This document shows, piece by piece, positions 7,355 to 15,905 of a stretch of DNA of 40,558 nt. Location: assembly GCA_021791395.1 (NCBI GenBank), contig JAJYWR010000004.1, forward strand, positions 1-40,558, in the 5' to 3' direction. Position 1 is the stretch's first letter; every line of letters begins with the position of its first letter. Position numbers and translations under genes: made by a program. This DNA comes from a bacterium. Its GTDB lineage: Bacteria; Patescibacteriota; Minisyncoccia; UBA6257; GWB1-50-10. Below the pieces are notes generated by a model. That model was given only the letters and a program-made list of their open reading frames with translations, made no database searches and was not told the DNA's origin.

Positions 7355-9810
7355 AGGAATTGCTCCTTATCGACGCCAATTCGCTGATCCACCGGGCATT
7401 TCATGCTCTTCCTCCGCTCACGTCGGACAGCGGCACACCCTCAGGTGCACTCTATGGACTTTCCAGCATTCTCCTGAAGACCCTCAAGGAGCAGAAACCG
7501 GACTATATCGCGGCGGCATTTGATCGCCCCGAACCGACATTCAGGAAAGAAATGTTCGACGACTACAAGGGAACGAGACCGAAAGCGCCCGACGAACTCA
7601 TATCCCAAATCATCGAAGCGAGGAAACTTTTCGAAACATTCGGGATAAGAACGTTCGAAAAGGCTGGTTTTGAGGCCGATGACATCATTGGAACCCTCGC
7701 CCGCCGGTTTGGAACACATGAAAGGCTTTCGGTCCAGATATTAACCGGCGACCTCGACACTCTTCAATTAGTGCAAGGAGAAAAAGTGGTTGTCGAGATC
7801 CTCAAAAAGGGCGTTAGCGAGACCGTCGTCTACGACGAGAGAGGCGTCCAAGAACGATATGGCCTGAAGCCGGAATTTTTAGTTGACTACAAGGGTTTGG
7901 TCGGAGACGCATCAGACAATATTCCCGGCGTAAAGGGCGTCGGACCTAAAACGGCAGAAAGACTCCTCCTGAAGTACGGCCGGCTTGAGAATATTTTTTC
8001 GGCTAAAGCAAAAGACGATCCCGCCGCCCAAAAACTTTTCCCCTTCAAGGAAACGGCGCTTCTTTCAAAGGAACTTGCCACGATAAACGACCACGTCCCG
8101 ATCACAGTGGAATTATCGAACCTTGAATTCAAATCTCTACCGACGGAAAATTTAAAAAATTACTTCCTTGCGTGGAATTTTGGAAGTCTTTCAAAGCGCT
8201 TAGGAGAAGATCCTCCTCGGGAAAAAGAGGAGCGAAGTGAAACAACGGACGGGAAAACACTAAACGCGCTTTTTCTATCTTCGGCAGAGGATATAAACGA
8301 AACGATGCTCCGAACGAAAAATTTCGAAGTGGCTTGGGAGTGGAAACCGATCGCAAAAGAACTGCTCCAAGCCGAAAGGGGCGTTCCATCCAATATTTTT
8401 GATCTCTCGATCGCTTACTGGCTTCTCCACCCCGACGCCGACAAGATTTCAAAAGAAGAAGTTATAAAAGAACTTCTCAATAAAGATCGCGCGGACGACT
8501 CAGATTGGCGGAATATTTTTGCCCTCTTAAAAGAAAAGATCAAAAAGAACAGCCTTGAAAAAATTTTTTACGAAATCGAAATGCCGACCGTGGGAGTTCT
8601 CGCAAAAATGGAGCTTGCGGGAATAAAAACGGATGCCACCTCGGCCAGAAATGTGCTCCGCGACCTCGAGGGGGAGTTGAAAAAACTTGCCGAAGAAATC
8701 TACCAAGAAGCCGGCGCTCCTTTCAATATTAATTCCCCACGCGAAGTTTCCGGGATAATTTTTGAAAAATTGGGACTCCCCCCCGCCAAAAGGAAAAGGA
8801 TTAAGTCGGGGATCTTTTCGACGTCGTCTGAAACAATGTCCCACCTTCGAGGGGTGAAAATTGTGGACCTTATTTTGAGGTACCGGGAAGCGTTCAAAAT
8901 GAAATCAACCTACCTTGAACCGATCATCCACATGACAAACTCCGACGGAAGACTCCGAACGACTTTCCTCCAAACCGGCACGGCAACCGGAAGGATCGCT
9001 TCGGAAAAGCCGAATCTCCAAAACATTCCCCAAGAATCTCTATGGTCCGAAAGAATACGAAATGTATTTGTGGCTGAAGGGGGGTGGAATCTCGTTTCCT
9101 TCGACTATTCCCAGCTTGAGCTGCGACTCTTGGCACACGTTTCACAAGATGCAAACCTCAGGGAGGCTTTTGCACACGGGCAAGACATTCACACTATGAC
9201 CGCAGCGGAAGTTTTCGGGATCCACCCGGAACTAATTACCAAAGAAGAGCGGCGGATCGGGAAAACATTGAACTTCGGCGTCGTCTACGGCATGGGTCCT
9301 CGGGCATTTAGCGCAACATCCAACATGAACCTTGCCGAAGCGGAAAAATTCATCGCAATGTATTTCGAAAAATTTCCAGCTGTTCGCATATGGCAAGAAA
9401 AGATAAAAAGATCGGTGGCCGAAAAGGGGTTTGTTGAAAATATCAACGGCCGGAAGCGATGGTTTCCGGAACCGACAAACAAAAAAATTGCTTCCGAGAA
9501 CGAGCGGGCAGCTGTCAACATGATCATCCAAAGTCTCGGTGCGGACATTTTGAAGCAAGCCATGATCGCTTCTTCAAAATTCATCAATGCATCGGAAAGG
9601 TTCCAGGGGAAAGCGAGAATGCTCCTCACTATCCACGATGAATTGCTCTTTGAAATCCACGATGATATTCTAAAAGAAACCACAGCAAGTCTCGCGGGCA
9701 TCATGGAAAATGCCGAGCATCTTTCCATCCCCCTCAAGGTTGAAACGAAAGTCGGTAAAACTTGGGGAACCTTAAAAACATACCATCATGAACCCCATAA
9801 ACTTCTTTAA
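7351..9810 (+). CDS. polA: DNA polymerase I
   Basis: 5'-3' exonuclease domain (LLIDANSLIHRAFHALPP...GASDNIPGVKGVGPKTAERLL-type) and Pol A domain (DYSQLELRLLAHVS, KTLNFGVVYGMG, TIHDELLFEI). Confidence 0.96.
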   Translation: MKELLLIDANSLIHRAFHALPPLTSDSGTPSGALYGLSSILLKTLKEQKPDYIAAAFDRPEPTFRKEMFDDYKGTRPKAPDELISQIIEARKLFETFGIRTFEKAGFEADDIIGTLARRFGTHERLSVQILTGDLDTLQLVQGEKVVVEILKKGVSETVVYDERGVQERYGLKPEFLVDYKGLVGDASDNIPGVKGVGPKTAERLLLKYGRLENIFSAKAKDDPAAQKLFPFKETALLSKELATINDHVPITVELSNLEFKSLPTENLKNYFLAWNFGSLSKRLGEDPPREKEERSETTDGKTLNALFLSSAEDINETMLRTKNFEVAWEWKPIAKELLQAERGVPSNIFDLSIAYWLLHPDADKISKEEVIKELLNKDRADDSDWRNIFALLKEKIKKNSLEKIFYEIEMPTVGVLAKMELAGIKTDATSARNVLRDLEGELKKLAEEIYQEAGAPFNINSPREVSGIIFEKLGLPPAKRKRIKSGIFSTSSETMSHLRGVKIVDLILRYREAFKMKSTYLEPIIHMTNSDGRLRTTFLQTGTATGRIASEKPNLQNIPQESLWSERIRNVFVAEGGWNLVSFDYSQLELRLLAHVSQDANLREAFAHGQDIHTMTAAEVFGIHPELITKEERRIGKTLNFGVVYGMGPRAFSATSNMNLAEAEKFIAMYFEKFPAVRIWQEKIKRSVAEKGFVENINGRKRWFPEPTNKKIASENERAAVNMIIQSLGADILKQAMIASSKFINASERFQGKARMLLTIHDELLFEIHDDILKETTASLAGIMENAEHLSIPLKVETKVGKTWGTLKTYHHEPHKLL

Positions 9811-11098
9811 AGATTTGGGCTTTTACACTAAGCAGGAAGAAAATAAAAAACCACTCTTCCTCCTTGGATTGTTTGTCGTTATAGCCGTCGCGAATATTGT
9901 CTTCGTACCCGGAATCATCACCGTCGTCGAACTTTTAGCATTTCTTTTTATTTTTCTTACTCTTCTTGCTTCGTATCGGAACTTACTGCGGGCAAGCTTT
10001 CAAAACAAAGCCAAGAACCTCGAGTTGGAGTCGGTGATTGAAAATGTGAAAGATGGCGTCGTCGTCTATGACACCAACTTCCGGATCCTCGATTTAAACA
10101 AAGCGACGGAAGAAATTTTCAACATATCAAAGGAAGAGGTTTTGGGGATTCAAATGCAACCCGGGATGACGGCAAGCCCGCGCCTCAGAACTTTCGTGGA
10201 AACCATTTTCCCCTCCCTGGCCTCGGCCATCAATACTGTTTCCGATGCGGGATGGCCAAAAGTAGTCGATCTTACCTTTGAAGATCCCCACCTTGAAATC
10301 AGGACTTCCCTGAATCAAATTGCTGATCAAAGCGGCAAGGTGGTTGCCTTCCTTAAAATCATATCAAACAATACGCGGGAGAATACCATTCTTGAATCAA
10401 AAAGCGAATTTTTAACCGTTTCAGCCCACCAACTCAGAACACCCTTGACGGCCATCAATTGGACGTTTGAAAGCTTGAAATCATCCCTCTTAAAGAGCGG
10501 TGAAAAAATCGATCCAACCATCACAAATCTCGTCGATGAGGGGTGGGGCCTCGCCAAGCGATCGCTTAAAATCATCGAAGATCTCTTAAGTGCCGCAAAA
10601 ATCGAGGAGGGAAAGTTTGGATTCAATTTTGTCGAAACCGACCTCATGGAGTTCTTTAAAAACATCCGGCAATCCGCCGAGGTGGTAGCCCAAGAGTACG
10701 GCATAACCGTGAATCTCTCTGGGGGCGGAACTTACACCGTTCGCATCGATCCGGAGCGTCTCGGAATGGCCGTGATGAATATTCTCGACAACGCCATCAA
10801 ATACAATACAAAAGGAGGGAGTGTTAATATACTCGTGGAACCGGAGCCGACCGATCGAGCATTCGTCCGCTGCAGCATTTCTGACAATGGCATTGGAATA
10901 CCTAAAGAAAATTTGCCGAAGATTTTTCAAAAATTTTATCGCAGTGAAAACGCTCAGCGCGTGGAGCCGAACGGCAGCGGTCTCGGCATGTACATAACCA
11001 AAAATATTATTGAGTCACACGGCGGAGCAATCCACGTCGAGTCACAAATCGGGCGGGGAACGACATTTTGGTTCACACTTCCCATTATCCAACGGTGA
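9788..11098 (+). CDS. Membrane-bound PAS-domain sensor histidine kinase
   Basis: Two N-terminal TM segments; PAS-like VIENVKDGVVVYDTNFRILDLNKA; H-box FLTVSAHQLRTPLTAINW; N-box VMNILDNAIKY; G-boxes SDNGIGIP, GSGLGMYITK. Confidence 0.92.
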   Translation: MNPINFFKDLGFYTKQEENKKPLFLLGLFVVIAVANIVFVPGIITVVELLAFLFIFLTLLASYRNLLRASFQNKAKNLELESVIENVKDGVVVYDTNFRILDLNKATEEIFNISKEEVLGIQMQPGMTASPRLRTFVETIFPSLASAINTVSDAGWPKVVDLTFEDPHLEIRTSLNQIADQSGKVVAFLKIISNNTRENTILESKSEFLTVSAHQLRTPLTAINWTFESLKSSLLKSGEKIDPTITNLVDEGWGLAKRSLKIIEDLLSAAKIEEGKFGFNFVETDLMEFFKNIRQSAEVVAQEYGITVNLSGGGTYTVRIDPERLGMAVMNILDNAIKYNTKGGSVNILVEPEPTDRAFVRCSISDNGIGIPKENLPKIFQKFYRSENAQRVEPNGSGLGMYITKNIIESHGGAIHVESQIGRGTTFWFTLPIIQR

Positions 11099-11105
11099 AC
11101 GTGAT

Positions 11106-11639
11106 ATGTCCGGACACAGCCACTGGAAACAAATCAAAATAAAGAAGGCTTCAAGCGATGAAAGGCGCGGAAGAGAGTTTTCAAAGCTTCTTGCCGCGAT
11201 ATCGATCGCGGCCCGAGCGGAAGCAAACCCCGATTTTAATCCAAGGCTCCGAACCGCAGTTTTGAAAGCGAAAGAGGCACAGGTGCCCCAGGAAAACATC
11301 GACCGCGCAATACAAAAATCAAAGGATTCTTTAAATGATTTGGAGGAAATTACCCTGGAGTGCTACGGGCCCGATGGTGCTGCAATTATTATTGAAGCAG
11401 TGACATCAAGCCCGGGAAGGACCATCAACGATCTAAAACTTATATTGAAGGAAAAGGGGGGGAAGCTCGGCGAGCCCGGAAGCGTACGATGGGCATTTGA
11501 AAAAGACGAGGGGGAAAATTGGAAAGCAAAATTCACCCAAAAGATCAACGAAGCGGAACGTGAAAAAATAGAAAACCTGCTCGATTCAATTGAAAATCAC
11601 GATGACGTCCAAAGCGTCTCAACAAATGCCGAATTCTAA
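11106..11639 (+). CDS. yebC: YebC/PmpR-family protein, short form
   Basis: MSGHSHWKQIKIKKASSDERRGREFSKLLAAISIAAR...; ends DSIENHDDVQSVSTNAEF. About 177 aa, with the central part of the usual family length absent. Confidence 0.85.
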   Translation: MSGHSHWKQIKIKKASSDERRGREFSKLLAAISIAARAEANPDFNPRLRTAVLKAKEAQVPQENIDRAIQKSKDSLNDLEEITLECYGPDGAAIIIEAVTSSPGRTINDLKLILKEKGGKLGEPGSVRWAFEKDEGENWKAKFTQKINEAEREKIENLLDSIENHDDVQSVSTNAEF

Positions 11640-12108
11640 GGGGTTGGTTATTATGGGCATAGATCCGGGAAATGTCCGGGCCGGATACGGCATTATACAG
11701 AAAGAAGGGGGTACGCTTATCCACATTGCGAGCGGTATCCTTGAAATCGGCGGTTCGAGTGAGATAGGGGCACAGCTTTGTGCGCTTGAAAAGGCGCTTA
11801 GGGGGGTTATCGGGACCTATCGCCCAGCAGCCGCCGGATTGGAGCGCCTTTTCGCTTCAAATAACGCAAAAACGGTCATGGGGGTTGCTGAAGCAAGGGG
11901 TATTATTCACAAGGTTATTTTTGAAAGCGGTATTCCCCTCAGGGAGTTCACTCCGCAAACCATCAAACTTTCCGTCACGGGTAACGGCCGCGCAGACAAG
12001 AAGGCGGTTGCAAAAATGGTTGGCCTTATTTTAAAGATGGAAACCAAAAAACTCCTCGACGACACAACCGACGCTTTAGCGATCGCAATCGCGGTAGCCG
12101 GAGGGTAG
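11626..12108 (+). CDS. ruvC: Crossover junction endodeoxyribonuclease RuvC
   Basis: MGIDPGNVRAGYGII...LERLFASNNAKTVMGVAEARGII...FTPQTIKLSVTGNGRADKKAV...DDTTDALAIAIA. Start among ATGs 11590/11626/11653 uncertain. Confidence 0.92.
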   Translation: MPNSKGLVIMGIDPGNVRAGYGIIQKEGGTLIHIASGILEIGGSSEIGAQLCALEKALRGVIGTYRPAAAGLERLFASNNAKTVMGVAEARGIIHKVIFESGIPLREFTPQTIKLSVTGNGRADKKAVAKMVGLILKMETKKLLDDTTDALAIAIAVAGG

Positions 12109-12132
12109 TCAATCTCAAAAGGGGCTTTGGGG

Positions 12133-12160
12133 TTGACATTTCGAGGATGCCGACTATAAT
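12133..12160 (+). promoter_or_regulatory. Sigma70-type promoter of the 64-aa acidic ORF
   Basis: TTGACA (12133-12138), 16-nt spacer, TATAAT (12155-12160). Confidence 0.75.
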
Positions 12161-12201
12161 TCCAACTCAAATAAATAAAAGGTCGCTTCATACAAGCAAT
12201 C

Positions 12202-12396
12202 ATGAAAACTGTCGAATTAAAGAAGTTAAATCCCCTGTACTTGAGTGCACTTCATAATGGGGATGAGGAGGAAGGCGTGGGCACTGAAGATCAAAATCTC
12301 GACGAAAAAGAGTTGGGGGAAAACATGGACGAGGACGGCCTCGCCGTCGACGATCTTGATAACGAGTTTATAGAAGAATCCGACGAGGAAGTTTAA
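12202..12396 (+). CDS. Small highly acidic protein, unknown function
   Basis: 64 aa, very D/E rich; bracketed by its own promoter and a perfect terminator hairpin. Confidence 0.7.
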   Translation: MKTVELKKLNPLYLSALHNGDEEEGVGTEDQNLDEKELGENMDEDGLAVDDLDNEFIEESDEEV

Positions 12397-12414
12397 TTGG
12401 CTCTTGTAATAAAG

Positions 12415-12441
12415 AAATTCCGGCACATTGTGCCGGAATTT
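12415..12441 (+). terminator. Rho-independent terminator
   Basis: Perfect 12-bp inverted repeat AAATTCCGGCAC-ATT-GTGCCGGAATTT followed by TCGTTG. Confidence 0.85.
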
Positions 12442-12479
12442 TCGTTGTACCATAAGCAATCAAGAGGTACAATAAACCC

Positions 12480-14615
12480 GTGCCGCCAAGAAAGAAAATT
12501 AAAACAAAAAACAGGAGGAAACTTGTCCCCACTCTAGTATTGGCCCTCTTTTCACTCCTCGCCGTCGGAGTTGCGGCCAGCGTCATCTATGTCGCTCTTC
12601 TCATACGAACGCTTCCAACGCCCGAGCAATTCCAATTCCACCAAACCAGCCAATCGACCAAGATTTATGACCGCACGGGGAAGGTTCTGCTCTATGAAAT
12701 CCACGGAGAACAAAAAAGGACCGTCAACCCCTTCTCTGAAATACCAGCCTATCTCAAGGAAGCGACGATAGCTATTGAAGATGCAAATTTCTACACACGG
12801 CCAGCAATTGATTGGGAGGGAATTTTACGGTCTCTTTGGGCCGATATCCGGGCTGGAGCCCCCGTTCAAGGCGGATCAACCATAACTCAACAACTCGCAA
12901 AAAATATCTTCCTCTCGTCACAAAAAACAATAAGCCGGAAGGTGAAAGAAATGATCTTGGCTGTGGAATTGGAAGCAAAATATTCCAAGGACCAAATCCT
13001 CGACTTTTATCTCAATCAAATCCCTTATGGGTCTAATGCCTACGGTGTTGAAGCGGCAAGCCAAACATATTTCGGTAAACCAGCAAAAGATTTGGATCTT
13101 GCTGAATCAGCCATCATCGCAAGCCTTCCCCAGGCACCAACCTATTACTCTCCTTGGGGCGATCATGTAAGCGATCTTATAACGAGACAGCACTACGTTT
13201 TAGATCGGATGGTTCAACAGGGATACATAACACAGGTGGAAGCCGACCAGGCAAAGTCTGAAAAATTAAATTTTGTGCCGCCATCGCTTGGAACCATAAA
13301 AGCCCCTCACTTTGTTATGGCTGTTAAAGATTATTTAATTAATAAATACGGCGAGGATATGGTGTTGAACGGCGGACTGAAAGTTATTACAACACTCAAT
13401 TGGAGTATGCAACAAGCGGCCGAAAGTGCAGTGGAGACTGGGGTAGAAAGGAACACGAAGTTGTATAACAGCAAGAACGCCGCGCTTGTCGCCGAGGATC
13501 CGACGACGGGCCAAATTCTCGCGCTTGTTGGATCGGCAAACTATTTCGATCAAAGCATCGATGGAAATTTTGATATGCCGCTCCAAGGTCTTCGACAACC
13601 GGGCTCCAGTCTTAAACCATTCGTTTATCTGCAGGCGCTGGAAGACGGTTATCCGCCGAATACGGTGGTTTGGGACGTCCCGACCGAATTCGTACCCGGG
13701 AACCCCATCTGCACAGCCATCCCCGACTTTAACAATACGAATGCCGACTACAAAAAATCCTGCTTCCATCCCCAAGACTTCGAAAATTTCCAAGGTCCGG
13801 TTACCTTCGAGCAAGCCCTTCCTGAATCCATTAATGTCGCCGCGGTCAAGGTTCTTTACCTCGTTGGTCTCCAAAACGCGCTCAATAAGCTGCAAAATTT
13901 CGGAATAACAACTCTCAACAATCCGTCACGCTACGGTCTTTCATTGGTTTTAGGGGGCGGCGAAGTAAAATTAATAGACCTCCTGAAGGCATACTCTATT
14001 TTGTCCCAAGAGGGGGTTGAACATAATCAAACTATGATCCTGGAAGTCGATGACGCAAACGGCAACACCCTCGAAAAATATCAAAACCAGTCAACGCGCG
14101 TCGACATCCCAACTTATATCAGGTGGATTAACTACATCCTCTCAAACCCAACCCTCCGACAACCCCTCTTTCAAGCAAGTTTTAATAAAACAGTGTTCCC
14201 CGGCTATGACGTAGCTCTGAAAACTGGTACAACGAACGATTACCGCGATGCATGGGCCTTTGGATATACCCCAGCCCTTGCTGTCGGCGTGTGGGCAGGA
14301 AACAGCGACAATACACCAATGCAGCACAGCGGCACGAGTATTTTGGCCGCCGTGCCGATTTGGAGCGACTTCCTGAACAAGGTTTTACCAAACTATCCCC
14401 AAGAGTCATTCACGCCACCAGATCCTCTTCCGCCAAACACAAAGCCGATGTTGAATGGGCAATACATCAACAATGGATCAATCCACTCTATCCTTTATTA
14501 TGTAAACAAGAGCGATCCAGCGGGACCTGCTCCAGCAAACCCCATGAGCGATCCCCAGTTCACCGACTGGGAGGCTGGTGTCCTTGATTGGGTTTCGAAA
14601 AATATGCCCGATTAA
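12480..14615 (+). CDS. Class A penicillin-binding protein (transglycosylase/transpeptidase)
   Basis: GTG start; TM; EDANFYTRPAIDWEGILRSL, GGSTITQQLAKNIFLS, RKVKEMILAVELEAKYSKDQILDFYLNQIPYG; transpeptidase RQPGSSLKPFVYLQAL, ALKTGTTNDYRDAWAFGYTP. Confidence 0.95.
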   Translation: MPPRKKIKTKNRRKLVPTLVLALFSLLAVGVAASVIYVALLIRTLPTPEQFQFHQTSQSTKIYDRTGKVLLYEIHGEQKRTVNPFSEIPAYLKEATIAIEDANFYTRPAIDWEGILRSLWADIRAGAPVQGGSTITQQLAKNIFLSSQKTISRKVKEMILAVELEAKYSKDQILDFYLNQIPYGSNAYGVEAASQTYFGKPAKDLDLAESAIIASLPQAPTYYSPWGDHVSDLITRQHYVLDRMVQQGYITQVEADQAKSEKLNFVPPSLGTIKAPHFVMAVKDYLINKYGEDMVLNGGLKVITTLNWSMQQAAESAVETGVERNTKLYNSKNAALVAEDPTTGQILALVGSANYFDQSIDGNFDMPLQGLRQPGSSLKPFVYLQALEDGYPPNTVVWDVPTEFVPGNPICTAIPDFNNTNADYKKSCFHPQDFENFQGPVTFEQALPESINVAAVKVLYLVGLQNALNKLQNFGITTLNNPSRYGLSLVLGGGEVKLIDLLKAYSILSQEGVEHNQTMILEVDDANGNTLEKYQNQSTRVDIPTYIRWINYILSNPTLRQPLFQASFNKTVFPGYDVALKTGTTNDYRDAWAFGYTPALAVGVWAGNSDNTPMQHSGTSILAAVPIWSDFLNKVLPNYPQESFTPPDPLPPNTKPMLNGQYINNGSIHSILYYVNKSDPAGPAPANPMSDPQFTDWEAGVLDWVSKNMPD

Positions 14616-14642
14616 GGGTTCGATAAATCACCCCTTAATCGG
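14608..14642. repeat. Inverted repeat spanning the convergent PBP / dnaN 3' ends
   Basis: CCGATTAAGGG (14608-14618) / CCCTTAATCGG (14632-14642), 11-bp perfect arms, 13-nt loop. Confidence 0.9.
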
Positions 14643-15731
14643 CATCACGATATAGACCATTTGGGGCTCTCTGGGGCTCGTTATTGCGGCCGGCTTATCT
14701 AAAGAGACCCGGAAGTCAATCTCATCACCCCGATACATTTTCAAGCCATCTAACAAGTACCGCCAATTAAAAACTACGGCGAAGTCGTCGCCTTTTACCT
14801 TTGCGGGTATTTTATAAACATTTTTACCAAGCGTTGCATCGGAAGCGGAAATTTCCAAAAATTTTCCATTCTCTCCGGTTTTTAAACTGACGTCGTTTGC
14901 CTTTCCGGAAAACGCGCTGACCAATTTCAAAGAATTCAAAAACTCATTCTTATCCAAAGAGACGGTTGTTTTAAAATCCTTCGGAATGACGGACTTATAG
15001 TCGGGGAATGAACCATCGATGATCCGGGAAATTATTTTTTCATTCTCACTTTCAAAAAGTATTTGATTCGAGTCGGTAAAAACAGACAAGTCCTCAACTC
15101 CATTGAACATTCGAACCGCCTCTTGAACGGTTCGAAGCGGAATAATAAGGGAAAAATCTTCCATTGTTGAAGAGAAATCATTCTCCCCAACCATAATCTC
15201 TGATAGGCGGAACCCATCAGTCCCCACAAAAGACAATACCCCATTCAATTGACTTAAGTAAACGCCGCTTATCTCCGGTCGTATAGCTGAATACTGAACG
15301 GATAATGAAATATTTCGCAAAATATCCCTCAGGCGCTCCGCCTTCACTTTTAAAAATCGACTCACATCGGCGATACGCGGTATGATGGGGAATTCCTTCG
15401 GGTCTTCGTCTTGAATAACACTCTCATAATTATCGGAACTCACCATGATTTTGTCTTTTTCGCGCTCAATGGTTATTCGTTCAGTTCCGAGATTTCGAAT
15501 AATGGAATTGAAAATTGAAAACGGAATAGTCGCCTCACCCTCCTCGATCACCTTCCCGGCGGTTTTACGCTCCACCGCTATTTCTAAATTAGTGGAAATA
15601 AATTCTACCCCTCCCCCGGAAGCTCGCATGAGGAAGTTTTTTAATATTGGAAGATTTACATTTTCACCAATGGCTCGCTCAACACTCCCCAGTGCTTCTA
15701 ATAGGTTAGTTCTTAGTATAATTAATTTCAT
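14628..15731 (-). CDS. dnaN: DNA polymerase III subunit beta (sliding clamp)
   Basis: MKLIILRTNLLEALGSVERAIGENVNLPILKNFLMRASGGGVEFISTNLEIAVERKTAGKVIEEGEATIPFSIFNSIIRNL...; C-terminal YIVMPIKG. Confidence 0.95.
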   Translation of the reverse strand: MKLIILRTNLLEALGSVERAIGENVNLPILKNFLMRASGGGVEFISTNLEIAVERKTAGKVIEEGEATIPFSIFNSIIRNLGTERITIEREKDKIMVSSDNYESVIQDEDPKEFPIIPRIADVSRFLKVKAERLRDILRNISLSVQYSAIRPEISGVYLSQLNGVLSFVGTDGFRLSEIMVGENDFSSTMEDFSLIIPLRTVQEAVRMFNGVEDLSVFTDSNQILFESENEKIISRIIDGSFPDYKSVIPKDFKTTVSLDKNEFLNSLKLVSAFSGKANDVSLKTGENGKFLEISASDATLGKNVYKIPAKVKGDDFAVVFNWRYLLDGLKMYRGDEIDFRVSLDKPAAITSPREPQMVYIVMPIKG

Positions 15732-15905
15732 AGTAGTAGTAGTCGGCGGTGTGGATATGTGGATAAATTAGTTTTTTGTTTCTATGGGTGCGTTTTTTCT
15801 TCCTTTGTTTTTGGGTTGGGTGTTGATGAAATTGGTTTTTATGGGGAATGTTTTTGGGGGTAATTTGTTTTTAGTTCATTTTTTCAACAACCATCCACAG
15901 TTATT
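15698..15905. other. Putative oriC with DnaA boxes and BUS/DnaA-trio-like module
   Basis: dnaA-dnaN intergenic; (TAG)x4 at 15731-15742, TCGGCGG 15743-15749, TGTGGATAT 15750-15758, perfect DnaA box TGTGGATAA 15758-15766; AT-rich flank 15698-15730; weaker CATCCACAG at about 15892-15900. Confidence 0.85.
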
